Positions 33,950-42,191 of a stretch of 64,000 bases of DNA are shown in pieces. The stretch comes from Pseudomonadota bacterium (GTDB lineage Bacteria; Pseudomonadota; Gammaproteobacteria; Steroidobacterales; Steroidobacteraceae), in the NCBI GenBank assembly GCA_018241445.1, contig JAFEDT010000011.1:186001-250000 (forward strand). Reading direction: 5' to 3'. Position numbers and translations under genes: made by a program. The notes under the pieces are model-generated. The model ran no database searches and was not told the DNA's origin. It saw only the letters and a list, made by a program, of their open reading frames with translations. The stretch's first letter is position 1; the number at the start of each line of letters is the position of its first letter.

Positions 33950-34711
33950 TTACATCCGCAGCCCGGCGTCGACTTCCACGCAGCGGCCGGTGAACAGATC
34001 GTTCTCGAAGATGAAGCCGACGGCGTGGGCAATCTCTTCCGGCTCTCCCAAGCGTCCAAGTGGAATGGGTGAGGTCATCTTCTGCAGGGCTTCGGGCTTC
34101 ATGCCCGCCACCATCGGGGTGCGGATGAATCCTGGCGCCACCGCGCCGACACGGATGCCGTACCTGGCCAGCTCCTTCGCCCACACCACCGTCATCGCGG
34201 CGACGCCGGCCTTGGCGGCGCTGTAGTTGGTCTGGCCGGCATTGCCGGCGCGCGAGATGCTGGAGACGTTGACGATGACGCCACCGCCGGTGAGAGTGAT
34301 CATGCGCTGCGCCGCTTCGCGCGCGCACAGGAACACGCCGGTCAGGTTGACGTCTATGACCGATTGCCACTGTGCCATCGTCATTTTGCCGACGACCTGC
34401 CCGTCCTTGACCTTGACCAGCATGGCGTCACGTACGATGCCGGCATTGTTGATCAGTCCGTCGAGGCGCCCGAAGTCGCCGGTCACCTGGTCGAGTGCGC
34501 CTACCACGCTGTCCTCGTTGGCCGCATCCGCCAGGTAGCTGCGCGCGATGACGCCGGTCTGCGCGCACTGGTCACGGGTGGCAGCGAGGTCGTCGGCGTT
34601 GGTGTCCAGCAGGCCGATATTGGCGCCCTTGCCGGCGAAATGCTGCGCCAGCGAGCGGCCGATACCGCGTCCCGCGCCGGTTACCACGATCGTCTTGCCG
34701 CGAACGTCCAC
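33950..34711 (-). CDS. SDR-family 3-oxoacyl reductase (FabG/PhaB-like)
   Basis: The 253-residue short-chain dehydrogenase has the cofactor motif VTGAGRGIG, the NNAG motif (LINNAGIVRDA), the catalytic Ser of SSISRAG and YSAAK. It differs from PhaB in the substrate loop (it carries an insert, VKVKDGQVVG). It probably reduces 3-oxoacyl-CoA or -ACP to (R)-3-hydroxyacyl units, perhaps feeding the second PHA synthase. GTG 34711 is favoured because GGGAG lies about nine bases upstream; TTG 34726 is in frame further out. It lies between phaR and phaP on the same strand. Confidence 0.85.
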   Translation of the reverse strand: MDVRGKTIVVTGAGRGIGRSLAQHFAGKGANIGLLDTNADDLAATRDQCAQTGVIARSYLADAANEDSVVGALDQVTGDFGRLDGLINNAGIVRDAMLVKVKDGQVVGKMTMAQWQSVIDVNLTGVFLCAREAAQRMITLTGGGVIVNVSSISRAGNAGQTNYSAAKAGVAAMTVVWAKELARYGIRVGAVAPGFIRTPMVAGMKPEALQKMTSPIPLGRLGEPEEIAHAVGFIFENDLFTGRCVEVDAGLRM

Positions 34712-34769
34712 GTGATTAGCTCCCAAGGTTGAAAGACTGGTGTCTGGGCGATTGCCGGGCGCGGCGCGC

Positions 34770-35312
34770 TCAGCGCCGCGGCCTGCCGCGTCGCCGCCGC
34801 GGTGCCTGCGCGGGCGCGGTCTCGCTGTGCGGTCCGTGCCGTGCCGGTGGCGGCTGCTGAGCCGGGCCGGACGGTGTGAACGCTGACAGCATCGAGGCCT
34901 GCATGCGGGCCCAGAGCTCCATGTTGTTGCGGGCCATCTCCGCCATCGGCGCCATCGGCGTCTCGAGCGCCTTGGCCATCTCGGCCTGCATGGTGCTTTG
35001 CTGGCGCAACAGGCCGCCGATGCTCTGTTCGAGGTAGGAGGTGAGAAGCTGCTGCACCGGGTTGCCGTAGAAGCGAATGATCGCCTCCAGCAGCTGGGTG
35101 CTGAGCACCGGGGTGCCGAACTGCTCCTGGCTGGCGATGATCTGCAGCAGGATACTGCGCGTCACATCCTCGCCACTCTTGTCATCCACCACGCGGATGC
35201 GGCCGCCGGCGGCGATGATCCGGCGCAGGTCCTCTACGGTGACGTGTCGGCTCTCCTGCGAGTCGTACAGGCGGCGGTTGGCGTATTTGCGTATGAGGCG
35301 TTCTTCGGCCAT
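34770..35312 (-). CDS. phaR: PHA synthesis repressor PhaR
   Basis: This 180-residue regulator has the diagnostic N-terminus RLIRKYANRRLYDSQESRHVTVEDL (PHB/PHA accumulation DNA-binding domain) and the second conserved segment EDVTRSILLQIIASQEQFG and FYGNPVQQLLTSYLEQS. PhaR binds PHA granules and, when free, represses phasin genes. The C-terminal tail is Pro/Ala/Arg-rich. It is divergently oriented from phaE, so the 241-base gap may be autoregulated and may control phaEC as well. Confidence 0.95.
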   Translation of the reverse strand: MAEERLIRKYANRRLYDSQESRHVTVEDLRRIIAAGGRIRVVDDKSGEDVTRSILLQIIASQEQFGTPVLSTQLLEAIIRFYGNPVQQLLTSYLEQSIGGLLRQQSTMQAEMAKALETPMAPMAEMARNNMELWARMQASMLSAFTPSGPAQQPPPARHGPHSETAPAQAPRRRRGRPRR

Positions 35313-35553
35313 GTTCTGCAGGCGCCCCCGGAAGCGGCGCCGACCGCACTATGCGTAAGGGAAGGGTGGAAGTTTCCCGTAATTCGTTGCTGCCCCGATA
35401 CTAATCCGGCTGTATGCGTTGCACAATGACCTGTGTCACGATCATTTATTTCGTGTGAATTTTATAAGTCACTGAAACTATTGCGATTACAATCAATCTG
35501 GTAATGATGGAACATGACTTGAATTTCATCTTTTTCTGCGCTGCATACATCCC
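35313..35553. promoter_or_regulatory. Divergent phaR-phaE control region
   Basis: The region is markedly AT-rich from about 35430 to 35540, in contrast to neighbouring genes, and must hold promoters for both directions. TGCA tetramers occur at 35420-35423 and 35542-35545 (the latter in CTGCGCTGCAT directly before phaE), and may be PhaR contacts. I could not fix a -35/-10 pair with confidence. Confidence 0.45.
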
Positions 35554-36291
35554 ATGACCGGCGCCGGCACTCCTGGATTCGATCCCGCGGCCGCCTTTAC
35601 CAGCGCCGCACGGCAGTTCCTGGGCCTGCTGCAGTCCCTCGGGGCAGGCCGGGCGGGCGCCCAGCCGTGGAATCCCGCCGCGACGGCAGCGGCCCTCGCC
35701 GGGCAGTTCGAGCAATGGTTGCGCGCGGCGCAGTTCAGCGGCTCCTGGCCGGGGTCCGATGCCACGGCCGCAGCCGGCAGCGCCGAGGCCACCACGGCGT
35801 GGCTGCGTGGACTGAACAGCGCCGCTGGTGCACCGGGCGCCACGCAATGGCAACAGCAGGTGCAGCAGTTGTGGGAACTGCTGCAACGCATCGCCACCCT
35901 GCAGGCGCAGCTGTCACCCTACTGGAGCGAGATCGCCACCGAGGCCGGGCGGCGCTTCACCGCGCAACCCGGCGCCGCGCGGCGGCGGCCACCCTCGCTG
36001 CAGGAAGCCCTGCAGATATATGAACGCTGGGTGGAATGCGCGGAAGGCGCATATGCCGCTACCGTCCACCGTCCGGATTTTTGCCACCTGCAGGCACAGC
36101 TGATCAACGCCTCGGCCGCGCTGCTGGCCTGGCAGCGCAGCCATGCGCAGACGCTGCAGCAGGCCTTCGGACTGCCTGTAACGGCGCCCCGCAAGACTGC
36201 GAAATCCCGCAAGGACGTCAGGGCCGCCAAGACCTCCAGGGCGGGCAGGGCACGCAAACCCACCGGCACGCGCCGGCGCCGGCAGAGCTGA
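35554..36291 (+). CDS. phaE: Class III PHA synthase subunit PhaE
   Basis: The 245-residue protein matches PhaE: QLSPYWSEIATEAGRRF and the family hallmark YERWVECAEGAYAATV then FCHLQAQLINASAALLAWQR (residues about 150-200). PhaE is the non-catalytic partner that activates the class III PhaC. The N-terminal half is Ala-rich and helical; the C-terminus is strongly basic (RKTAKSRKDVRAAK onward). The gene starts the plus-strand unit, 14 bases before phaC. No clear Shine-Dalgarno precedes ATG 35554. Confidence 0.88.
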   Translation: MTGAGTPGFDPAAAFTSAARQFLGLLQSLGAGRAGAQPWNPAATAAALAGQFEQWLRAAQFSGSWPGSDATAAAGSAEATTAWLRGLNSAAGAPGATQWQQQVQQLWELLQRIATLQAQLSPYWSEIATEAGRRFTAQPGAARRRPPSLQEALQIYERWVECAEGAYAATVHRPDFCHLQAQLINASAALLAWQRSHAQTLQQAFGLPVTAPRKTAKSRKDVRAAKTSRAGRARKPTGTRRRRQS

Positions 36292-36305
36292 GGCCCTGGC
36301 GGTCG

Positions 36306-37364
36306 ATGCGCAAGACCCGCGATTCGCCTGGGCCAGGCCTGCTGGGGGAGCTCGCGGCGCGTGCCGCCGCCACGGCGCAACGCCTGCAGGAGGCTGGCAG
36401 CAGTGCGGCGGGAGCCTGCGCGCGCGAGGTGGTGTGGCGCTACGGCACTGCCACGTTATACCGCTATCTGCCGTTGCCTGGCGCGAGGCCTGCGCGCGCG
36501 CCGGCGGTGCTGGTGTGCTTCGCGCTGGTCAATCGTCCGTGGATCCTCGACCTGCGGCCGCAGCGCTCGTTGCTGCGTCCGCTGCTGGCTGCGGGGCACG
36601 CGCTGTACCTGATCGACTGGGGCGATCCGCCGGTGCCCGGGCGCGGCCCGGGGCTGGTGCAGTATGTGGAGGAATACCTGGGGGGCTGTGTACAACAGGT
36701 CCGCAGGCGCAGCGGTGGACCCGTCACCTTGCTGGGGGTCTGCCAGGGCGGCGTGCTCAGCCTGTGCTACGCGGCGCTGCATCCCCAGAGGGTGGCGCGG
36801 CTCATCACGCTGACCACGCCGGTCGACTTTCACACACCTGACAACCTGCTCAGCAAGTGGGTGCGCCAGGTGGACGTGGAACTGCTGCTGTCGGGTGGCC
36901 ACCTGCCCGGGGCACTGCTGACCCGGCTGTTCATCTCGCTCTTGCCGCTGCGCCTGGCGCAGCACAAGTACATCCGCCTGCTGGTCGGCGAGCCGGACCA
37001 GGGGACGCTCGAGGATTTCGTAAGCCTGGAACGCTGGATCTTCGACAATCCTCCGCAGGCCGCGCGCGCACTGGGAGAGTTCGTGCGCTGGTTCTACCAG
37101 CAGAACCGCCTGATTTCCGGGGAGGTGCGCCTGGGCGGGCGGCGGGTCGACCTGCGTCGCGTGCGCATGCCGGTGTTGAATCTCTATGCGCGCGACGACC
37201 ACATCGTGCCACCAAGCGCCAGCCGCGACATGGGCCGTTACCTCGGCAGCGACGACTATAGCGCGGCGCAGATCGACACCGGGCACATCGGCATGTACGT
37301 TAGCCGCCACGGCGCGGCGCAGGTTCCCGCGCGCATCGTCGCCTGGCTGGGGGAAAGAACATGA
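36306..37364 (+). CDS. phaC: Class III PHA synthase catalytic subunit PhaC
   Basis: The 352-residue alpha/beta-hydrolase-fold enzyme forms the active PhaEC complex. The box GVCQGG has Cys146; Asp298 (ARDDHIVPP) and His327 (DTGHIGMYVS) complete the triad, with positions close to those of the class III enzyme of Allochromatium vinosum. YLIDWGDP and LLTTPVDFHTP-like segments are also typical. ATG 36306 follows phaE by 14 bases. Its stop overlaps the next gene, a GT2-GtrA protein, by ATGA. This is a second PHA synthase, additional to the class I enzyme 3 kb away. Confidence 0.93.
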   Translation: MRKTRDSPGPGLLGELAARAAATAQRLQEAGSSAAGACAREVVWRYGTATLYRYLPLPGARPARAPAVLVCFALVNRPWILDLRPQRSLLRPLLAAGHALYLIDWGDPPVPGRGPGLVQYVEEYLGGCVQQVRRRSGGPVTLLGVCQGGVLSLCYAALHPQRVARLITLTTPVDFHTPDNLLSKWVRQVDVELLLSGGHLPGALLTRLFISLLPLRLAQHKYIRLLVGEPDQGTLEDFVSLERWIFDNPPQAARALGEFVRWFYQQNRLISGEVRLGGRRVDLRRVRMPVLNLYARDDHIVPPSASRDMGRYLGSDDYSAAQIDTGHIGMYVSRHGAAQVPARIVAWLGERT

Positions 37365-38500
37365 ACGCGGGGCCGGTACGGGTGGCTCACCCGATCGATG
37401 AGAACTCGGCGCCGGAGTTGTGCATCGTGGTGCCTGTCTTCAACGAGCGCGACAACGTACGGGCGCTGGTGATGGAGCTGGCCGCGGTGCTCGATGGGCT
37501 CGCGTGGGAAGTGATATTCGTTGATGATGATTCGCCGGATGGCACGGCCCAGGCGGTGCGCGAACTGGACTTGTACCGGGCGCGCGTGCGTTGCCTGCAG
37601 CGCATCGGACGGCGCGGTCTGTCAACGGCCTGCACCGAGGGGATGCTGGCCTCCTCGGCGCCATTTCTGGCGGTGATGGACGGAGACCTGCAGCACGATC
37701 CGAAGATCCTGCCGGCGATGCTCGGGTTGCTGCGTGGCGGCGAAGTCGAACTCGCGGTCGGCAGCCGTTATGTCGAAGGAGGCAGCACCGCGGACTGGAA
37801 CTCCAGGCGTCGCGCCGTCAGCCGCCTCGCCACCCGCCTTGGCCACGTGCTGGCGCCGGACGAGTTGCGCGACCCGATGAGCGGGTTCTTCATGCTGCGG
37901 CGTTCACTGCTGGAGCAGTCCGTGCGCAACCTCTCCAGTCTCGGCTTCAAGATCCTGCTCGACATATTCGCCTCCTGCGGCCGGCCGATAGTTTTCCGCG
38001 AGGTACCATACGTATTCCGCACGCGCCGCGCCGGTGTCAGCAAGCTCGACTCGCTGGTGGCATGGGAATACCTGATGCTCCTGGCCGACAAGCTGGTGGG
38101 GCGCTGGGTGCCGGTCCGCTTCATCGCGTTTGCCGCGGTCGGCGCCGCGGGAGTGGCGGTGCACCTGTCGGTGCTGAATGTCAGCTACCGGGCCCTCGGC
38201 GCGGCCTTCGTGACGGCCCAGGGGATCGCGACCGGCGTCAGTATTGTGTTCAACTACGCGCTCAACAACCTGCTCACCTATCGCGACAAGCGGCGGCGCG
38301 GACTGCACTGGCTCACCGGCCTGGTATCGTTTGTCGCAGCGTGCAGCATCGGCGCAGTGGCCAACGTGAGTGTTGCCGCCTACCTGTTTGATCGCCATCT
38401 TCCGTGGGTGATCGCAGCGCTTGGAGGAATCACCGCCGGCGCGGTGTGGAACTACGCCATCAGCAGCGTCTACACCTGGAACTCCCCCAAGCGCAGTTGA
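37361..38500 (+). CDS. DPMS-type GT2 glycosyltransferase fused to GtrA membrane domain
   Basis: The 379-residue protein has a dolichyl-/undecaprenyl-phosphate sugar synthase-type GT2 domain (about 19-240: IVVPVFNERDNVRALV, VDDDSPDGTA, MDGDLQHDPK) and a C-terminal GtrA-like domain with four helices (about 250-375). Such proteins transfer a sugar to undecaprenyl phosphate and may help flip it. The ATG overlaps the phaC stop, and a GT39 transferase follows, which would use the lipid-linked sugar. Coupling to PHA synthase genes is unexpected. Confidence 0.87.
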   Translation: MNAGPVRVAHPIDENSAPELCIVVPVFNERDNVRALVMELAAVLDGLAWEVIFVDDDSPDGTAQAVRELDLYRARVRCLQRIGRRGLSTACTEGMLASSAPFLAVMDGDLQHDPKILPAMLGLLRGGEVELAVGSRYVEGGSTADWNSRRRAVSRLATRLGHVLAPDELRDPMSGFFMLRRSLLEQSVRNLSSLGFKILLDIFASCGRPIVFREVPYVFRTRRAGVSKLDSLVAWEYLMLLADKLVGRWVPVRFIAFAAVGAAGVAVHLSVLNVSYRALGAAFVTAQGIATGVSIVFNYALNNLLTYRDKRRRGLHWLTGLVSFVAACSIGAVANVSVAAYLFDRHLPWVIAALGGITAGAVWNYAISSVYTWNSPKRS

Positions 38501-38510
38501 GGACCGCTCC

Positions 38511-40178
38511 ATGACAGATATAAGCGCAGCCGGTCCTGAGGGGGGCAGCGCCCACACCTTGTCGGCACGCGAACGGCTCGGGCTCGCGCTGCTGCTGCTG
38601 CTCGCGGCGGCGCTGCGGGTGACCTGGTGGCACTTCGGGCCGCAGGTGATCGAGAGCGAGGGCATCAACTACGCGCGCCTGGGGGAGAACCTCGCGGCGG
38701 GCCGCGGTCTCCTCGGCCTGAATGAGCTGGGCCTGGAGCTGATTTATCCACCCCTCTACCCCCTGCTCATTGCAGCTGGCATACATGCCGGGCTGGGCGC
38801 CGAGTACGCGGGCCGGCTGGTGTCGTTTGTGGCCGGCGCCGGGCTGCCGCTCGCGTGCTTCTGGTACGGGCGCCGCTACGCGAGCACGGCCGCCGGCTGG
38901 CTTGCAGGGCTGGTCGCGGCGATCCATCCGCTCATGATCGTGCTGTCCGCGGCCGTGCTGACCGAATCCGCCTACCTGACGCTGACCCTGTGCGGCCTGT
39001 ACTTCATGGCCGAAGTGTTGCGGCTCGGGCGCCGGCGCGCGACGCTCGGCGCCGGGGTGTCCCTCGGGCTCGCGTACCTGCTGCGGCCCGAGGCGATGGT
39101 GCTGACCATGGCGCTCGTGCTGCTGCTGATGCTGTGGAACACGCGGCAGTGGCGGCAGGCGGCGCAACGCGCCGCAGTTTTACTCGCGGTGTTCGCGGTG
39201 TTTGCAATACCCTATGTCGCGTTCCTGTGGCACGAGACCGGACAGCTGCGCTTTGAGGCCAAGAGTGCGGAGGGCCTGCTGATGGCGCAATCGAAGGTCA
39301 CGGGCGGTGAGTTCTACTTCGGCGTCGACCACAACCTGGCGGCCTACGGCGCTTCCAACACCCCCGACCTGGCACGGCTCAAGAGCGAACACGTCAGCGT
39401 GGCGCAGACTGCCGCCGTGTTGGCGCGTCAGTCGGTACGCAATCTGCCAAATCTGTTGCGAGCCCTCGGCTCAGCGCAGCTGGGCGCGCCTTTTCTGGTG
39501 GCGCTCGTTGCGCTGGGACTGTTCGCCACTGCGTGGGATGGCGCGCGCCTGCGATCCGAGTTGCCGTTGTTGACGGCGCTGTCTCTCACGCTGCTCACGT
39601 TCTGCACCTGGCCATTCCTGCATGACCGATTCCTGTTTCCGGTGATGCCGGCGTTGCTGGTCTGGACGGGCGCCGGGCTGGCGCGCATGGGCCTGTGGGC
39701 CCGTGCAACCACCCTTGCCCTGGGCGGCTCGCGAACTGTGGTCCGTGGCGCCGTACTCAGTGCGGTGGCGGCGCCGCTGGCACTCACAGTGGCGTGCGCG
39801 GTGAGCGGTGTGCGCGCCAGCGATGAGCTGCAGGAGAGCTGGGCCGATCCCATGCGGCGCGACGACATGATGGTGGGACGCTGGTTGCACGCCCAGACCC
39901 GCCCGGTGCGCATCGTGGACACCACGCCGACAGTGGCGTTCTACGCGGGGGATGTCCTGGTTGCCTATCCGTGGGCGGACTCCGGGACCGCGCTGCGCTA
40001 CCTTGCGCGCCAGCGAGTCACATTCCTGATCCTCAGGGACGCAGACCGTGCGCGTCGACCCTACCTGCCGGCCTGGCTCGCGAGTCCACCTGGGAACCTG
40101 GTGCTCCAGAAGAGCTTCGGGGGTGCGGGCGGCGTGACCCGTGTGTACCGCTGGCGGGACACCTCGCCAGGTCAATAG
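38511..40178 (+). CDS. GT39/ArnT-like polyprenyl-phosphate sugar transferase
   Basis: The 555-residue integral membrane protein has about 11-12 hydrophobic segments. An early acidic loop (VIESEGINYARLGENL, residues near 45-60) and the periplasmic segment IYPPLYPLLIA recall the PMT/ArnT family, which moves sugars from undecaprenyl phosphate to periplasmic acceptors. A C-terminal soluble domain of about 130 residues follows. The ATG has GAGG about ten bases upstream, after the GT2-GtrA stop; the two likely form a donor-synthesis and transfer pair. The acceptor is unknown. Confidence 0.82.
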   Translation: MTDISAAGPEGGSAHTLSARERLGLALLLLLAAALRVTWWHFGPQVIESEGINYARLGENLAAGRGLLGLNELGLELIYPPLYPLLIAAGIHAGLGAEYAGRLVSFVAGAGLPLACFWYGRRYASTAAGWLAGLVAAIHPLMIVLSAAVLTESAYLTLTLCGLYFMAEVLRLGRRRATLGAGVSLGLAYLLRPEAMVLTMALVLLLMLWNTRQWRQAAQRAAVLLAVFAVFAIPYVAFLWHETGQLRFEAKSAEGLLMAQSKVTGGEFYFGVDHNLAAYGASNTPDLARLKSEHVSVAQTAAVLARQSVRNLPNLLRALGSAQLGAPFLVALVALGLFATAWDGARLRSELPLLTALSLTLLTFCTWPFLHDRFLFPVMPALLVWTGAGLARMGLWARATTLALGGSRTVVRGAVLSAVAAPLALTVACAVSGVRASDELQESWADPMRRDDMMVGRWLHAQTRPVRIVDTTPTVAFYAGDVLVAYPWADSGTALRYLARQRVTFLILRDADRARRPYLPAWLASPPGNLVLQKSFGGAGGVTRVYRWRDTSPGQ

Positions 40179-40201
40179 CGACCCGCAATAACACCGGCCG
40201 C

Positions 40202-40933
40202 CTACGCCATTCCGCCGCTGACCGAGATCACCTGGCCCGTCACGTAGGCGGCGTCCGCGGAAGCCAGAAAGGACACCACCGCCGCCACTTCCTGCGGCGC
40301 CCCGGCGCGGTTCATGGGCACCAGTCTGGCGATCGCGGCTGCATCGAACAGGCCCTCTGTCATGGGTGTGGCGATGACGCCCGGCGCCACGGCGTTCACG
40401 GTGACGCCGCGCGTCGCCACCTCCAGCGCCAGCGCGCGCGTCGCCGAGATCAGCGCGCCCTTGGCGGCGGCGTAGTTGACCTGGCCGCGGTTGCCGATCA
40501 GCGCCGTGACGGAGGCGACGTTGACGATCCGGCCCCAGCGGCTGCGGATCATGGGCAGCAGCAGCGGCTGGGTAACGTGGAAGAAGCCATGCACCGACAC
40601 GTCGATCACCCGGTGCCACTGCTGCGCCGTCATGCCGGGCAGCACCGCATCGTCGTGCACCCCGGCGTTGTTGACCAGGATCTGGATGGGGGCTTCCTCC
40701 AGGATCGGCGCCAGCGCCGCCTGCGCCGCCTGCGCATCGGTGATGTCGAAGGCGATTACCGCCGCCGCGCCTCCGGCGGCCGCGATTTCCGCGGCCAGCG
40801 CCGTGGCGGTGCCGGTGTTGCGGTGCGCGTGGATATAGACGAAGTGGCCGTCGGCGGCCAGGCGCCGGCACAGGGCGCCACCGATGCCGCCGCTGCCGCC
40901 GGTGACCAGCGCCCGCCGTTGCGGGGCGTTCAT
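40202..40933 (-). CDS. 3-oxoacyl-ACP reductase (FabG-like) of aryl-polyene cluster
   Basis: The 243-residue SDR enzyme has VTGGSGGIGGAL, the NNAG motif (LVNNAGVHDDA), SVTALIGNRGQVNYAAAK with catalytic Ser, Tyr and Lys, and the conserved C-terminal VSGGMA. It would reduce the 3-oxo group during each polyene elongation round. It is the last gene of the pigment operon; the start overlaps the dehydratase stop by ATGA. The 23-base gap to the convergent GT39 gene is too small for a strong terminator. Confidence 0.9.
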   Translation of the reverse strand: MNAPQRRALVTGGSGGIGGALCRRLAADGHFVYIHAHRNTGTATALAAEIAAAGGAAAVIAFDITDAQAAQAALAPILEEAPIQILVNNAGVHDDAVLPGMTAQQWHRVIDVSVHGFFHVTQPLLLPMIRSRWGRIVNVASVTALIGNRGQVNYAAAKGALISATRALALEVATRGVTVNAVAPGVIATPMTEGLFDAAAIARLVPMNRAGAPQEVAAVVSFLASADAAYVTGQVISVSGGMA

Positions 40934-41403
40934 GGCTGTGCCGCCATCACGATGCTGGCACGTCCGCTGAGCAGCGGCCGCTCCGCGCTCAACACCGTGA
41001 AGTGATACAGCACCGTGTGCTCGCCCCCGGCGATGCGTTCGGCCCGCGCCAGCAGCGATCCCGGCAGGTCATCGAGCCGTTCGACCTCGATACGCACCTC
41101 GCGCACGCTCGCCAGGTAACCGCGCGGTGAGCGGGCGGCCGCGCGCGCGCCGGCCGCCATGGCGCTGGTCAGCGGGCTGCTTGCGGCAACCAGGGCGCCG
41201 TGCACCGCCATCGCCTGCGCCGCGTACTCGATCCCACAGGCGGCGCCGAGGCGGCCATGCTGGCGCAGCGGATGGTCGGGGGCGCGGTGACTGTCGCTGC
41301 GGCAGCAGATGCGGGCGGCGTCCCAGGAGATGACCTCGTCCAGCAGGCACATGGCTCCTTTGTGAGGGATGTGTTGTTCGATCCAGAGCCGACCTAGGTG
41401 CAT
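40930..41403 (-). CDS. Hotdog-fold 3-hydroxyacyl-ACP dehydratase (ApeP-like)
   Basis: This 157-residue protein has the IPHKGAMCLLDEV motif with the catalytic-type His, and CGIEYAAQAMAVHGAL, both characteristic of ApeP-like dehydratases in aryl-polyene clusters. It would dehydrate 3-hydroxyacyl-ACP so that conjugated double bonds accumulate. It overlaps the chain-length-factor gene by ten bases and fabG by four. A second, shorter hotdog protein (49699-50034) suggests the two dehydratases act together or at different steps. Confidence 0.85.
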   Translation of the reverse strand: MHLGRLWIEQHIPHKGAMCLLDEVISWDAARICCRSDSHRAPDHPLRQHGRLGAACGIEYAAQAMAVHGALVAASSPLTSAMAAGARAAARSPRGYLASVREVRIEVERLDDLPGSLLARAERIAGGEHTVLYHFTVLSAERPLLSGRASIVMAAQP

Positions 41404-42191
41404 GCTTCGATCTCCACCGCCAGTCGCAGGTCATCCAGATAGTCGAGCACCGTCGTGCCGCGCTGCGCCCGGGCCAGCAGCCCCAGCAGCGGCAGCGCCC
41501 GCGCTGCGGGGATGGCCTGGCGCAGAGCCTCCAGCGGTCCGGGCATGGCGTCGCCCGGCTGTGGTGTCAGCCGCGCACCGATGCGCGCCAGCGCGGCCGC
41601 AGTGCGCCGGGGACTGAGCACCAGCGCCACCGCAAAGGCGTCGGGAATGGGGCGCGCCTCGCGCAACGGTGAGGGGTAGGGGGCGTCGTGCGCGACCAGC
41701 AGCACCGCGTGCGCCCGGCCCGCCGTCTGCAGCAGGGCCTCGATCAGTCCGGCGGCGAAGCTGCCGTCGTGGGCGCACAGGGCGGTGCTGGCAGTGCGCG
41801 CACCGGTGGCGATGCCCCAGTAGCCGGCAGCGGCATTGTGGACGGAGTTGTGGAAGCGTGTCGGGGAGATCTGCCGCTGCGTCCCGGCCAGCTCGACGCA
41901 GATCTCGTGGCAGTTCTGGCCGTCGCCGCTGGAGGAGGTGAAGACGGCGTTCAGGCGGGACGCCTCTGCGCGTGCCGCGGCGACGGCCTGCAGTCCCGTC
42001 GCCAGCGCCAGCCGCACTGTCAGTCCGGCGCGGCGGCGCTCCGCTGCCGGCAACACCTGCAGTGCCGGCACGCAGGTGGCCGCCTGGTTCCACGGCGCTG
42101 AGCCCGTGAGGGCCGGCGCCGCGGTGGGCCAGTCGCTCAGGCCTGGCCCGATCAGGCCCACACCCTCGATCCATGCGCCCGGCAGGCTCAA
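41394..42191 (-). CDS. Beta-ketoacyl synthase chain-length-factor-like protein
   Basis: The 265-residue protein begins WIEGVGLIGPGLSDW, as do the ketoacyl-synthase-like chain length factors of aryl-polyene clusters. SSSGDGQNCHEICVEL and SPTRFHNSVHNAAAGYW are conserved family segments. It lacks the active-site Cys of condensing enzymes and is shorter than them, and probably pairs with the ketosynthase encoded just upstream. TTG 42191 overlaps the ketosynthase stop (TTGA), a good indication of the start; the longer open frame upstream only shadows the ketosynthase. Confidence 0.85.
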   Translation of the reverse strand: MSLPGAWIEGVGLIGPGLSDWPTAAPALTGSAPWNQAATCVPALQVLPAAERRRAGLTVRLALATGLQAVAAARAEASRLNAVFTSSSGDGQNCHEICVELAGTQRQISPTRFHNSVHNAAAGYWGIATGARTASTALCAHDGSFAAGLIEALLQTAGRAHAVLLVAHDAPYPSPLREARPIPDAFAVALVLSPRRTAAALARIGARLTPQPGDAMPGPLEALRQAIPAARALPLLGLLARAQRGTTVLDYLDDLRLAVEIEACT

